Assembly: GCA_049241565.1 (NCBI GenBank)
Contig: JBMLQL010000034.1
Span: forward strand, 1 to 13,231
Reading direction: 5' to 3'
Origin: DZBG01 sp049241565
Lineage (GTDB): Bacteria; Bdellovibrionota; Bacteriovoracia; Bacteriovoracales; Bacteriovoracaceae
Length of the DNA: 13,231 nucleotides
Shown: in pieces, positions 7,143 to 13,231 of the stretch
Layout: each line of letters starts with the position of its first letter
Position numbering within the stretch: position 1 is the first letter of the stretch
The notes under the pieces: model-generated
Seen by the model: only the letters and a program-made list of their open reading frames with translations
Database searches by the model: none
What the model was told of the DNA's origin: nothing
Position numbers and translations under genes: made by a program

Positions 7143-9275
7143 ATGAAAAGTAAAATTGCGTGGACTTTAACCTTGGTAACACTTTCATCAAGTGCAGTTG
7201 CCCAAGATTTTTTCAAGGCGATGGAAAATTATCAGAAGACTATTTCCGGTGGAAGTAGCTCTAGTAGCAGTAGCGGTGGAGTCGTCACGAAACCTGGATC
7301 AACTGATGAAAAATCAACTAAACCGACTGTAGTTTCAGTGAGTGATAAAGTCACACCATGTGAAAGCTCCAATCAAACTTCTCTTCCTTTAAACTATATT
7401 CATCGCCTCCTATTAAGTTCAAATCCAGAAGTAAAAGTGGCCCATTCACCAAAGAACGAAAAGCTTTCAGTGAAGGCCGGTGCTTTTGTGGCCAATTGTC
7501 AGTCTATGCTTGAGTGGAACTTGCAGCAACCACCGACAGACCCAAAAGAATATAATCTCGAGCTCAAATTTGCTAAAGACGCCACTAAGTGTGCGGATGG
7601 AAAATGTGAATATACAGTTTCTAAAAAAGTGGATGGCTCATTTCAAAACGTAAAGATGAGCTTTACTCCGAACCTCGCTGGTTTTAAAGAATGTATGAAA
7701 GCCTCAGGTATTCTTAATGATAAAGGCGAAGTTGTTCCTGAAAATATTTATCGTGATCAGATGGAAACATCTTTTTCAGAGATTAAAGATTCGGGCGCTA
7801 TTTCACTTCTTTCGACTGGTCCTGAAGGTAAGCAAACAGATCCTAAATTTGGATATGTTAAGCAAAACGGTTGTATGGTCTACGAGAAACTCTCAGAAGA
7901 AGGTGCTGAAGTTCTTTCAGTCGCTGATGCCGAAAGAAAGCGTCTAGAAGATGAAAAAACAAAAGTTTGTGAATCAGGTGATTACCGACAGGTCGCAGAC
8001 TTTATTTCTAAAAATGAGACATTCTCTGCCGAGCTTCAAGTTATTCTTAAACAAATGGTATTAGATCAGGCCAAGAAAACTGCGAAAAAACTTGATGATA
8101 TGGAAAAAGATCCTAAGATCAAACTTGATCCAGAAGATCTTTCTGTTATCTCAGATTTTCAAAAATATGTGGTAGACCCTCTTGCCAAAAAAGCAGATGC
8201 CAAATTTGAAGAGTATGAAAATGCCACAGGTGAAGAAAAAGCTCATAAGAAAAAAGAGCTCGATGCTATTATTGCAGAAATCAAAGAATATAATACAACT
8301 CCTTATTTTAAAGACACTCATACAAATGCTCTTGTAGTTAAAGGACATTTTGATTCTGCTAAAAGTTTAAATTCGGCGAAGGCCAACTTGAAAAATCGTT
8401 ACCGCCTTGGTGCCATTGAAAAAGGTGTTATGGTTGATTCAGATGTTGTTGCCAGTGCCGTCGAAGCGAATGAATCAAATTATGAAGAATTTCTAGCAAC
8501 AAAAATTGAGGAGTGGGAATTCAAAACTGGTCAACGCCAGTCTAAGTCTCCTTATTACTATCAAGTAGCCTCAAATCTTCGAGCTAACGTTCAACAAAGA
8601 ACGGCCAACTACACACAAGAAATTCAATATGAATATTCTCGTATGCAACAAGGTGGCTATTGCTACGCTTACTGGCGTAACACTCAAAAATGTATTCAAG
8701 ATTCAGCTCTTCGTATTCAACAGCTTCAAGCGGAGTTAGCTCAGTTTAATAAAGTTGATGAAGAGAGAGCGGCTGAATTTACTCAACAAGGTGATTATTA
8801 TAAGGCGCTAGAAGATGAAGGGACTCGTTATATTGCTGGTCAATATGGAGATGAAGCCCCTGCTACAACAGCAGCTCCAACAAATAATGTTCCAACAACA
8901 CCCGTGACTCCGACTCCGAGACAAGAGTCGCCAACTGGACAGCAAGCTGATGGGTCTTATGTTTTCAATATTCCTCAGCAACAGAATCAGCAGCAACAAC
9001 AACAACAATATATGCCTCAGCAACAATTCCAACAGCAAAGCCCTTATCAGTACAATAGTCCTTACATGAGTCAGCAGAATTATGCTCAAACAGGATTTAA
9101 TTATACGATGAGTGGAAATGTGAACTCAGGATACTATGGGCAGATGCCTTGGGGTGTTCAGGGACAACAGTATCAACAGCAATACAATCCCTATGCCTAC
9201 CAACAACCTCAGTATGGTTATGGTCAGCAAGGTTTTGGAATGAATTCGGGTTTTAATTTTTATCTAGGACGTTAA
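7143..9275 (+). CDS. Large exported protein with coiled-coil-like middle and prion-like Gln/Tyr/Asn tail
   Basis: 710 residues of unknown function. A signal peptide with a likely cut after AVA (residue 20) is followed by a Gly/Ser linker with seven serines in a row (38-44). A region with six cysteines (73, 119, 150, 155, 184, 244) looks like a disulphide-stabilised domain. Residues about 250-460 are charged, Lys/Glu-rich and helical, with coiled-coil character. About 480-545 is another Gln-rich helical stretch with C507 and C517. A Pro/Thr linker (572-598) leads to a tail (about 601-710) with roughly 33 Gln, 16 Tyr, 10 Asn and 13 Gly, one acidic residue and one basic residue. AAGGG ends six bases before the ATG and supports the start. 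It lies 68 bases after priA with a terminator behind it. A surface or matrix protein is possible; an assembly-prone tail is inference from composition. Confidence 0.85.
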   Translation: MKSKIAWTLTLVTLSSSAVAQDFFKAMENYQKTISGGSSSSSSSGGVVTKPGSTDEKSTKPTVVSVSDKVTPCESSNQTSLPLNYIHRLLLSSNPEVKVAHSPKNEKLSVKAGAFVANCQSMLEWNLQQPPTDPKEYNLELKFAKDATKCADGKCEYTVSKKVDGSFQNVKMSFTPNLAGFKECMKASGILNDKGEVVPENIYRDQMETSFSEIKDSGAISLLSTGPEGKQTDPKFGYVKQNGCMVYEKLSEEGAEVLSVADAERKRLEDEKTKVCESGDYRQVADFISKNETFSAELQVILKQMVLDQAKKTAKKLDDMEKDPKIKLDPEDLSVISDFQKYVVDPLAKKADAKFEEYENATGEEKAHKKKELDAIIAEIKEYNTTPYFKDTHTNALVVKGHFDSAKSLNSAKANLKNRYRLGAIEKGVMVDSDVVASAVEANESNYEEFLATKIEEWEFKTGQRQSKSPYYYQVASNLRANVQQRTANYTQEIQYEYSRMQQGGYCYAYWRNTQKCIQDSALRIQQLQAELAQFNKVDEERAAEFTQQGDYYKALEDEGTRYIAGQYGDEAPATTAAPTNNVPTTPVTPTPRQESPTGQQADGSYVFNIPQQQNQQQQQQQYMPQQQFQQQSPYQYNSPYMSQQNYAQTGFNYTMSGNVNSGYYGQMPWGVQGQQYQQQYNPYAYQQPQYGYGQQGFGMNSGFNFYLGR
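8973..9038 (+). repeat. CAA/CAG-rich trinucleotide tract (polyglutamine)
   Basis: Encodes residues 611-632 of the exported 710-residue protein, almost all glutamine. The purest part, 8988-9008, is two CAG followed by five CAA codons, giving seven glutamines in a row. Gain or loss of units by slippage would keep the reading frame. Confidence 0.75.
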
Positions 9276-9286
9276 TGATATAAGAA

Positions 9287-9311
9287 AAGGGCCTCAAAAA
9301 TGAAGGCCCTT
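9287..9311. terminator. Bidirectional rho-independent terminator
   Basis: A perfect 8-bp stem (AAGGGCCT at 9287-9294 with AGGCCCTT at 9304-9311) encloses a 9-base loop. On the plus strand it is followed by TCTTTATTTTT, and on the minus strand by a T-rich run as well (TTCTTAT). It sits between the stop codons of two convergent genes (9275 and 9326) and can end both transcripts. Confidence 0.9.
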
Positions 9312-9325
9312 CTTTATTTTTGAGA

Positions 9326-10819
9326 TTAGAATTCTAAAGTTGCTCTTAGACCACCACCATGAATATCAGATGTTTTAATTTCTGTAGCCGCGTCATTGTT
9401 AAATGAATAGTAGTCACCCACCATCCAGTAACCGTAATATCCAGAAATTGTGACATTAGGATTCCAACGATAATCAAAACCTAGATCAAGCTCAAGGCCA
9501 AGACTCTTATCTTGTTTTTCATTAGAAGCAAAAGCGTAGTTTTCTTCATGGTGGTAACCACGAGAACCTTCTTTGGCCGTTTCCATGGCGTTGGCCATGA
9601 TCCCTGCAAATTTCCAAGTCCATTTATCTGTTGAGTAGCTTGTGGCAAGTTTTACGTATTGAGTGTTTGTGATTGAAGAATCAAAGACACTTCTTCCACC
9701 TTCATTAATTGAAGGATAGTAATATCGGAACATGAGGTCCGCAATTTGATAGTTGGGGTGAAGGTACATGGCCTCAAATTTATTTGAAGACCCTTTATCA
9801 CCATTTATTTGTCCGGCATGAAGATTAAGTGTCCACTTTGGATTTAATTCATAGCTAGCCTCAACAATATAAGCAGTCGCTGCAATTTTTGAAGACGTCG
9901 TAGAATTATAAACATTTCCGTAGTCACCATTAATAAGTGGAATTTCTGCTGCTAATTTAAATTTATTCCACTTCTTCGATGCATAGGCATCAATGATCGT
10001 CACATTTGTTTTTCCACGCTTCAGTGTTGTCGCTGTTGTGTCATCAGCATTGTAGAACTTATTTCCATTTTCTGAGAATCTCTTCGCATAAAGGACGCTA
10101 AGAACAAGATCGCGATTTTTATTATCGTATTGAGCTGTGACACCCATCTCACGAACATCAGCAGATTTGTTATTCGAAACACCGTTATTTGCATTGTTAT
10201 CAGTATTTCCTGCAGAGTTTCCCTGTGATGAAATTTTTGCCCAATAAGGAGTAACTGAAAAATTTCCAATTCGCATTGTTCCTTCAACACCATCATACAT
10301 AGTGAAGAATCTGTCCCAAGCTTCTTTTCCATCATCAAAAACGACACCAAGACCGTAATGCTTTGACATACGTCCAATTTTTACTAGCGCCGTATCTGCA
10401 TAAAGCTCCATATAAGCTTGATTAACATTGAGTCCTGATTGATTGGCCGGAGATGTAAAGAAGTAGCTATTATTTCCAGACTGGTTAGCGTTGTTCTGAG
10501 AGTTATCTCCCATAAACCCACCGCGGATTTCACCCGTCGAAATTTCAGATTTGAAAGTGACGCCATCATTGACGATCACCTGTGGTTGAAGACGGAAAAT
10601 ATAAGTTTGAAAATTTGCCGTGTTTCCACCGCGACTATCAATCCCTTGAGTCCCTGTCTTGGCCGCAGGGTTTTTCGTGATAGTGTCATCTGTTTTACGG
10701 AAATTATTGAGATAGTGCATATCTGCGCCAAAAACCCCAGACCAGTCGATCGGAAGGGCGAGAGCAGAATTAATGCTCAGAGTAGAAAGTACTGCAACAA
10801 GCAGTAGAGACTTTTTCAC
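9326..10819 (-). CDS. Outer-membrane porin-like beta-barrel protein
   Basis: 497 residues. A typical signal peptide (MKKSLLL..., cut after ALA, about residue 21) precedes a strand-rich mature protein that ends in LEF, the terminal Phe used by the BAM complex. The stretch NQAYMELYADTALVKIGRMS (133-152), followed by a YG and an acidic loop, resembles the strand-turn pattern of alginate-export (AlgE-like) and other large porins; I cannot name the substrate. Two Asn/Ser/Gly-rich low-complexity stretches (about 105-128 and 198-219) are probably extracellular loops. The start is GTG (10819-10817), chosen because AAGGAG (10831-10826 on this strand) lies six bases upstream and the signal peptide begins there. 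It is transcribed alone from its own promoter and ends at the shared bidirectional terminator, so it is monocistronic. Confidence 0.82.
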   Translation of the reverse strand: MKKSLLLVAVLSTLSINSALALPIDWSGVFGADMHYLNNFRKTDDTITKNPAAKTGTQGIDSRGGNTANFQTYIFRLQPQVIVNDGVTFKSEISTGEIRGGFMGDNSQNNANQSGNNSYFFTSPANQSGLNVNQAYMELYADTALVKIGRMSKHYGLGVVFDDGKEAWDRFFTMYDGVEGTMRIGNFSVTPYWAKISSQGNSAGNTDNNANNGVSNNKSADVREMGVTAQYDNKNRDLVLSVLYAKRFSENGNKFYNADDTTATTLKRGKTNVTIIDAYASKKWNKFKLAAEIPLINGDYGNVYNSTTSSKIAATAYIVEASYELNPKWTLNLHAGQINGDKGSSNKFEAMYLHPNYQIADLMFRYYYPSINEGGRSVFDSSITNTQYVKLATSYSTDKWTWKFAGIMANAMETAKEGSRGYHHEENYAFASNEKQDKSLGLELDLGFDYRWNPNVTISGYYGYWMVGDYYSFNNDAATEIKTSDIHGGGLRATLEF

Positions 10820-10825
10820 AAGGGG

Positions 10826-10831
10826 CTCCTT
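10826..10831 (-). promoter_or_regulatory. Ribosome binding site fixing a GTG start
   Basis: AAGGAG on the minus strand, six bases before the GTG at 10819. It supports GTG as the start of the porin-like gene. Confidence 0.8.
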
Positions 10832-10858
10832 AAAAACTTATTATTTTGGACTCTAAAA

Positions 10859-10887
10859 CTATAAGTAATCCAACCAAATGTGTCCAA
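10859..10887 (-). promoter_or_regulatory. Sigma70-type promoter for the porin-like gene
   Basis: On the minus strand, TTGGAC (10887-10882) and TTATAG (10864-10859) are separated by 17 bases. The expected transcript start is near 10852, giving a leader of about 30 bases before the GTG. The -35 and spacer overlap a short direct repeat (10869-10892). Confidence 0.6.
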
Positions 10888-10892
10888 CAATG
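10869..10892 (+). repeat. Short tandem direct repeat over the porin promoter
   Basis: TCCAACCAAATG (10869-10880) and TCCAACAATG (10883-10892) are near-copies 14 bases apart, covering the -35 and much of the spacer of the porin-like gene's promoter. A regulator site is possible. TTGGAC/GTCCAA also recurs at 10846-10851 and 10961-10966. Confidence 0.35.
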
Positions 10893-10929
10893 CAGTGAAA
10901 GTTTCCTCATAAAAGTCCATCTTCATCCC

Positions 10930-10958
10930 TTGCAAAACTCAAGATCTTCTTTTATATT
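10930..10958 (+). promoter_or_regulatory. Sigma70-type promoter for tRNA-Gln and prs
   Basis: TTGCAA (10930-10935) and TATATT (10953-10958) are separated by an ideal 17 bases. The expected start near 10965 leaves a leader of about 18 bases before the tRNA. It is the only good promoter seen between the porin-like gene and prs, so prs is likely read from it through the tRNA. Confidence 0.7.
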
Positions 10959-10982
10959 CTTTGGACATTGCATTTCATTAGT

Positions 10983-11057
10983 AGGGGTGTCGACAAGTGG
11001 TAAGTCAGCAGATTTTGATTCTGCCATACGCAGGTTCGAACCCTGCCACCCCTACCA
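10983..11057 (+). tRNA. tRNA-Gln (anticodon UUG)
   Basis: Folds as a complete cloverleaf by hand. Acceptor stem AGGGGTG pairs with CACCCCT (11047-11053). The D stem GAC/GTC encloses AAGTGGTAA. The anticodon stem GCAGA/TCTGC encloses the loop TTTTGAT, with anticodon TTG at 11015-11017. The variable loop is CATAC. The T stem GCAGG/CCTGC encloses TTCGAAC. The discriminator base is A and CCA is encoded (11055-11057). It reads CAA, and CAG by wobble. It lies 19 bases before the prs start codon and probably shares its transcript, so the two would be separated by tRNA processing. Confidence 0.97.
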
Positions 11058-11063
11058 CTTTTT

Positions 11064-11070
11064 GAAGGAG
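11064..11070 (+). promoter_or_regulatory. prs ribosome binding site
   Basis: GAAGGAG ends six bases before GTG 11077 and sits only six bases after the tRNA CCA end. It decides the prs start against an open frame that runs upstream through the tRNA. Confidence 0.85.
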
Positions 11071-11076
11071 CTCCGA

Positions 11077-12021
11077 GTGAGACGTATCGTTCTCGTATCT
11101 GGTTCATCTAACCCTTCTCTCTCTAAAAAAATCTCTGAGTTTCTAGACGTCCCTCTTGTTAATCCGCAGCTTCGAAAATTTGCCAATGGTGAAATCTACT
11201 GTGAAATTGAGAAGAATGTTCGCGGGGCCGATGTTTTCATCATTCAGTCTACTTGTTATCCGGTAAATGATAATTTGATGGAACTTTTGATTATGATCGA
11301 CGCTTTGAAGCGTGCCTCTGCGGCTTCAATCACGGCGGTTATGCCAAATTATGGGTATGCGCGTCAGGATCGTAAGTCAGCTCCTCGTACTCCAATCACT
11401 GCAAAACTTGTGGCCGACATGCTGACTGTCGCCGGTGCTTCAAGAGTCATCACCATGGATCTCCATGCTGGTCAGATTCAAGGTTTCTTCAATATCCCTT
11501 TTGATAATATTTTTGCTTCTCCAGTCATTCTTGATTACGTGAATAAAAACTTAAAATCAGAAAATTTAATCTGTGTTTCGCCAGATGCTGGTGGAGTAGA
11601 GAGAGTTCGTCATTTTGCCAAAAAACTTTCAACAGATTTAGCGATGATCGATAAACGTCGTACTGGACCAAATGTCGCTGAAGCTATGAACGTCATTGGA
11701 GATGTTAATGGCCGTGACTGTATCATTATCGATGACATGATTGATACGGCAGGAACTCTTGTTCAAGCAGCAATCGCTCTAAAGAAAAACGGAGCGAATA
11801 AAATTTATGCAGCAGCTACTCACGGTGTTTTTTCTGATCCAGCGGTTAAGAGAATTGCTGAGTGCACAGAACTTGAAGAAGTGATTGTGACGGATACAAT
11901 TCCTCTCTCTGACGAGGGAAGAAAAATTCCAAAGATTAAAGTTTTATCAACGGCAGACATTCTTTCAAAAGCTATCCATCGCACGTTTAATCACGACTCT
12001 GTTAGCTCACTTTTCATATAA
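11077..12021 (+). CDS. prs: Ribose-phosphate pyrophosphokinase (PRPP synthetase)
   Basis: Makes phosphoribosyl pyrophosphate from ribose-5-phosphate and ATP, the precursor for purines, pyrimidines, His, Trp and NAD. From GTG 11077 it has 314 residues, the usual length (about 315). Marks of the family are RKFANGEIYCEIEKNVRGADVF (split: FANGE 35-39, NVRG 47-50), IIQSTC (55-60), NDNLMEL (64-70), YGYARQDRK (92-100), DLHAGQIQGFF (128-138, with catalytic-site His130), the flexible-loop KRR (193-195) and the PRPP-binding loop DDMIDTAGT (219-227). The frame stays open upstream to 10846 and would give 391 residues, but that extension translates the tRNA and has no ribosome binding site; GTG 11077 has GAAGGAG at the right distance and restores family length. 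pth starts one base after its stop codon. Expression probably depends on the promoter before the tRNA. Confidence 0.97.
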   Translation: MRRIVLVSGSSNPSLSKKISEFLDVPLVNPQLRKFANGEIYCEIEKNVRGADVFIIQSTCYPVNDNLMELLIMIDALKRASAASITAVMPNYGYARQDRKSAPRTPITAKLVADMLTVAGASRVITMDLHAGQIQGFFNIPFDNIFASPVILDYVNKNLKSENLICVSPDAGGVERVRHFAKKLSTDLAMIDKRRTGPNVAEAMNVIGDVNGRDCIIIDDMIDTAGTLVQAAIALKKNGANKIYAAATHGVFSDPAVKRIAECTELEEVIVTDTIPLSDEGRKIPKIKVLSTADILSKAIHRTFNHDSVSSLFI

Positions 12022-12022
12022 T

Positions 12023-12595
12023 ATGTTTGAGTTGGTCGTTGGTGTCGGAAATCCAGGAAATGAATATGTTCAGACCAAGCATAATATTGCTTGGCTTTTT
12101 TTTGATCAACATCCTGATCTTCGCAGCCTCAATTGGAAATCAAAATATAAAGGTCTCTATGCTGAGGCCCAAGTTTCTCGTAGTAAGTTTTATGTTTTAA
12201 AGCCTCAAACTTATATGAATCTCTCAGGAGAATCTGTTCAACCTATGAGTGCATTTTATAAAATTCCGCCGGAGAAAATCTTGGTGGTTCATGATGAACT
12301 TGATATCCCCTTTGGACAAATTCATTTGAAAATGGGTGGAGGCTTTGCCGGACATAATGGACTTAAATCCATAGCCGGATGTCTGGGAACGGACCAGTTT
12401 GCTAGGCTTCGCATTGGGATTGGACGACCTCAAGTCGGTGGAGTGGCCAATTGGGTGCTGACTCCATTCGCAAAAGATCAACAAATTCAACTACCTCTCT
12501 TGCTTGAGAAAATAAATGACCCATTCACCGAGTGTATGGTAAATGGTCTAGCGAAAGCAGGAAATATTTTTAATAAAAAACAACTGATCAGTTAG
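12023..12595 (+). CDS. pth: Peptidyl-tRNA hydrolase
   Basis: Cleaves peptidyl-tRNA released by stalled ribosomes, recycling tRNA in the cytoplasm. 190 residues, the usual size. The active-site residues of the bacterial family are all visible: Asn10 in VGVGNPG, catalytic His20 in TKHN, Asn66 in KPQTYMNLSG (60-69), Asp91 in VVHDELDIPFG (88-98), and His111-Asn112 in GFAGHNGLKS (107-116). The C-terminal RIGIGRP stretch (130-136) is also typical. It starts one base after the prs stop and its TAG stop lies within the ychF ribosome binding site, so the three genes form a compact operon. In many bacteria rplY/ctc lies between prs and pth; it is absent here. Confidence 0.96.
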   Translation: MFELVVGVGNPGNEYVQTKHNIAWLFFDQHPDLRSLNWKSKYKGLYAEAQVSRSKFYVLKPQTYMNLSGESVQPMSAFYKIPPEKILVVHDELDIPFGQIHLKMGGGFAGHNGLKSIAGCLGTDQFARLRIGIGRPQVGGVANWVLTPFAKDQQIQLPLLLEKINDPFTECMVNGLAKAGNIFNKKQLIS

Positions 12596-12598
12596 GAG
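12594..12598 (+). promoter_or_regulatory. ychF ribosome binding site overlapping the pth stop
   Basis: AGGAG begins inside the pth TAG stop and ends seven bases before ATG 12606. Ribosomes finishing pth would pass over it, which suggests coupled translation. Confidence 0.7.
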
Positions 12599-12605
12599 AT
12601 AAACT

Positions 12606-13231
12606 ATGGGTTTAAATTGTGGAATCGTAGGATTACCAAACGTAGGAAAATCGACGATTTTCTCGGCGCTCACATCGGCACCTGCTGAAGCGGCCAATTA
12701 CCCCTTCTGTACAATTGAACCAAACGTTGGTGTGGTTCATGTTCCTGATGCTCGTATGGAAAAAATTGGAAAAATTATCGGACCTGAAAGAATGGTTCCG
12801 GCCATTGTTGAGTTCGTGGATATTGCAGGTCTAGTTAAAGGAGCTTCTAAAGGTGAAGGCCTTGGGAACCAATTCCTTGGGCATATTCGTCAAGTAGGAG
12901 CGACTTGCCATGTGGTTCGTTGTTTTGAAGATGATGATATTGTTCATGTGGCGGGAAAAGTTGATCCTGTGTCTGACATTGAAGTGATCAATATCGAACT
13001 TGCTCTCGCTGATTTAGAAACGGTGACAAAAAGAATTCAGAACTTAGATAAAATGCTTAAGTCACAAGATAAGATTGTTCAGAACAAAGCAAAAATTGCA
13101 AAACCTGTTCTAGAAAGATTAAAGCTTGCTCTAGAAGAAGGAAAAGCCGCTCGCTCACTTGAGCTGGATGAAGTTGAAAAAGATTCTGTTTCTGATCTTC
13201 AACTCATCACGATGAAAAAAATGCTTTATGT
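12606..13231 (+). CDS. ychF: YchF/OLA1-family redox-linked ATPase (partial, C-terminus outside window)
   Basis: Ribosome-associated P-loop NTPase of the Obg-like group; family members prefer ATP to GTP and are linked to stress responses. 208 codons are present of about 365. The P-loop GLPNVGKS (9-16) is followed by NYPFCTIEPN (31-40), the YchF version of the switch I region, and VDIAGLVKGASKGEGLGNQF (71-90), the switch II region with the usual Leu after Gly in place of the Gln seen in classical GTPases. The ADLETVTKRI stretch near residues 134-143 begins the helical coiled-coil domain. The C-terminal TGS domain is outside the window. It follows pth by ten bases and is the last visible gene of the prs-pth-ychF operon; pth-ychF adjacency is conserved widely. 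Confidence 0.96.
   Translation, partial: MGLNCGIVGLPNVGKSTIFSALTSAPAEAANYPFCTIEPNVGVVHVPDARMEKIGKIIGPERMVPAIVEFVDIAGLVKGASKGEGLGNQFLGHIRQVGATCHVVRCFEDDDIVHVAGKVDPVSDIEVINIELALADLETVTKRIQNLDKMLKSQDKIVQNKAKIAKPVLERLKLALEEGKAARSLELDEVEKDSVSDLQLITMKKMLY

Noticed and set aside
8808..9089. Minus-strand open frame rich in leucine opposite the Gln-rich tail
   Set aside because: The leucine/isoleucine runs are the antisense reading of CAA/CAG codons; no ribosome binding site or independent support.
10846..11076. N-terminal extension of prs upstream of GTG 11077
   Set aside because: It translates through the promoter and the whole tRNA-Gln, lacks a ribosome binding site and makes Prs about 77 residues too long.
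1..13231. Mobile elements, CRISPR, phage or attachment sites, including at the tRNA-Gln 3' end
   Set aside because: No spaced repeats, transposase or integrase signatures, and no repeat of the tRNA 3' end elsewhere in the window was seen.

Overview
The window is a gene-dense stretch of a low-GC (roughly 38-40% by eye), Gram-negative bacterial chromosome. Lipopolysaccharide-transport, outer-membrane and signal-peptide-bearing proteins point to a diderm. The mix of lineage-specific secreted proteins, the CFI-box-like C-terminal domain and the base composition would suit the Bacteriovorax/Peredibacter branch of the Bdellovibrionota. That assignment is inference; no search was run. No stretch above 300 bases lacks a gene: the largest non-coding gap is about 160 bases (10820-10982). 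No insertion sequence, phage gene, CRISPR array or attachment site was seen.

Left block, minus strand, 3192 down to 1: a small outer-membrane barrel protein, a TPR-like protein with a CFI-box-like C-terminus, an LptF/LptG-family permease and the N-terminal part of peptide deformylase (running off the window). Gaps are 33 bases, a 1-base TAATG overlap, then 30 bases, so this looks like one operon linking envelope biogenesis with protein maturation.

Middle block, plus strand, 3236-9275: galU, an unknown exported protein overlapping it by ATGA, priA three bases further on, and a large exported protein ending in an uncharged Gln/Tyr/Asn/Gly-rich tail. A bidirectional terminator (9287-9311) separates this block from a convergent minus-strand gene for a 497-residue barrel protein.

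Right block, plus strand, 10930 to the end: a good sigma70-type promoter, tRNA-Gln(UUG), then prs, pth and ychF (cut by the window edge). The prs-pth-ychF order is a classic housekeeping cluster, but rplY/ctc, often found between prs and pth, is absent. The region between the barrel gene and the tRNA holds two back-to-back promoters and a short direct repeat that could be an operator.

Most of the window is housekeeping. The parts I find least explained are the exported protein with the prion-like tail, the CFI-box protein coupled to the Lpt permease, a PriA that appears to lack its winged-helix domain, and the tRNA-Gln/prs dicistron.
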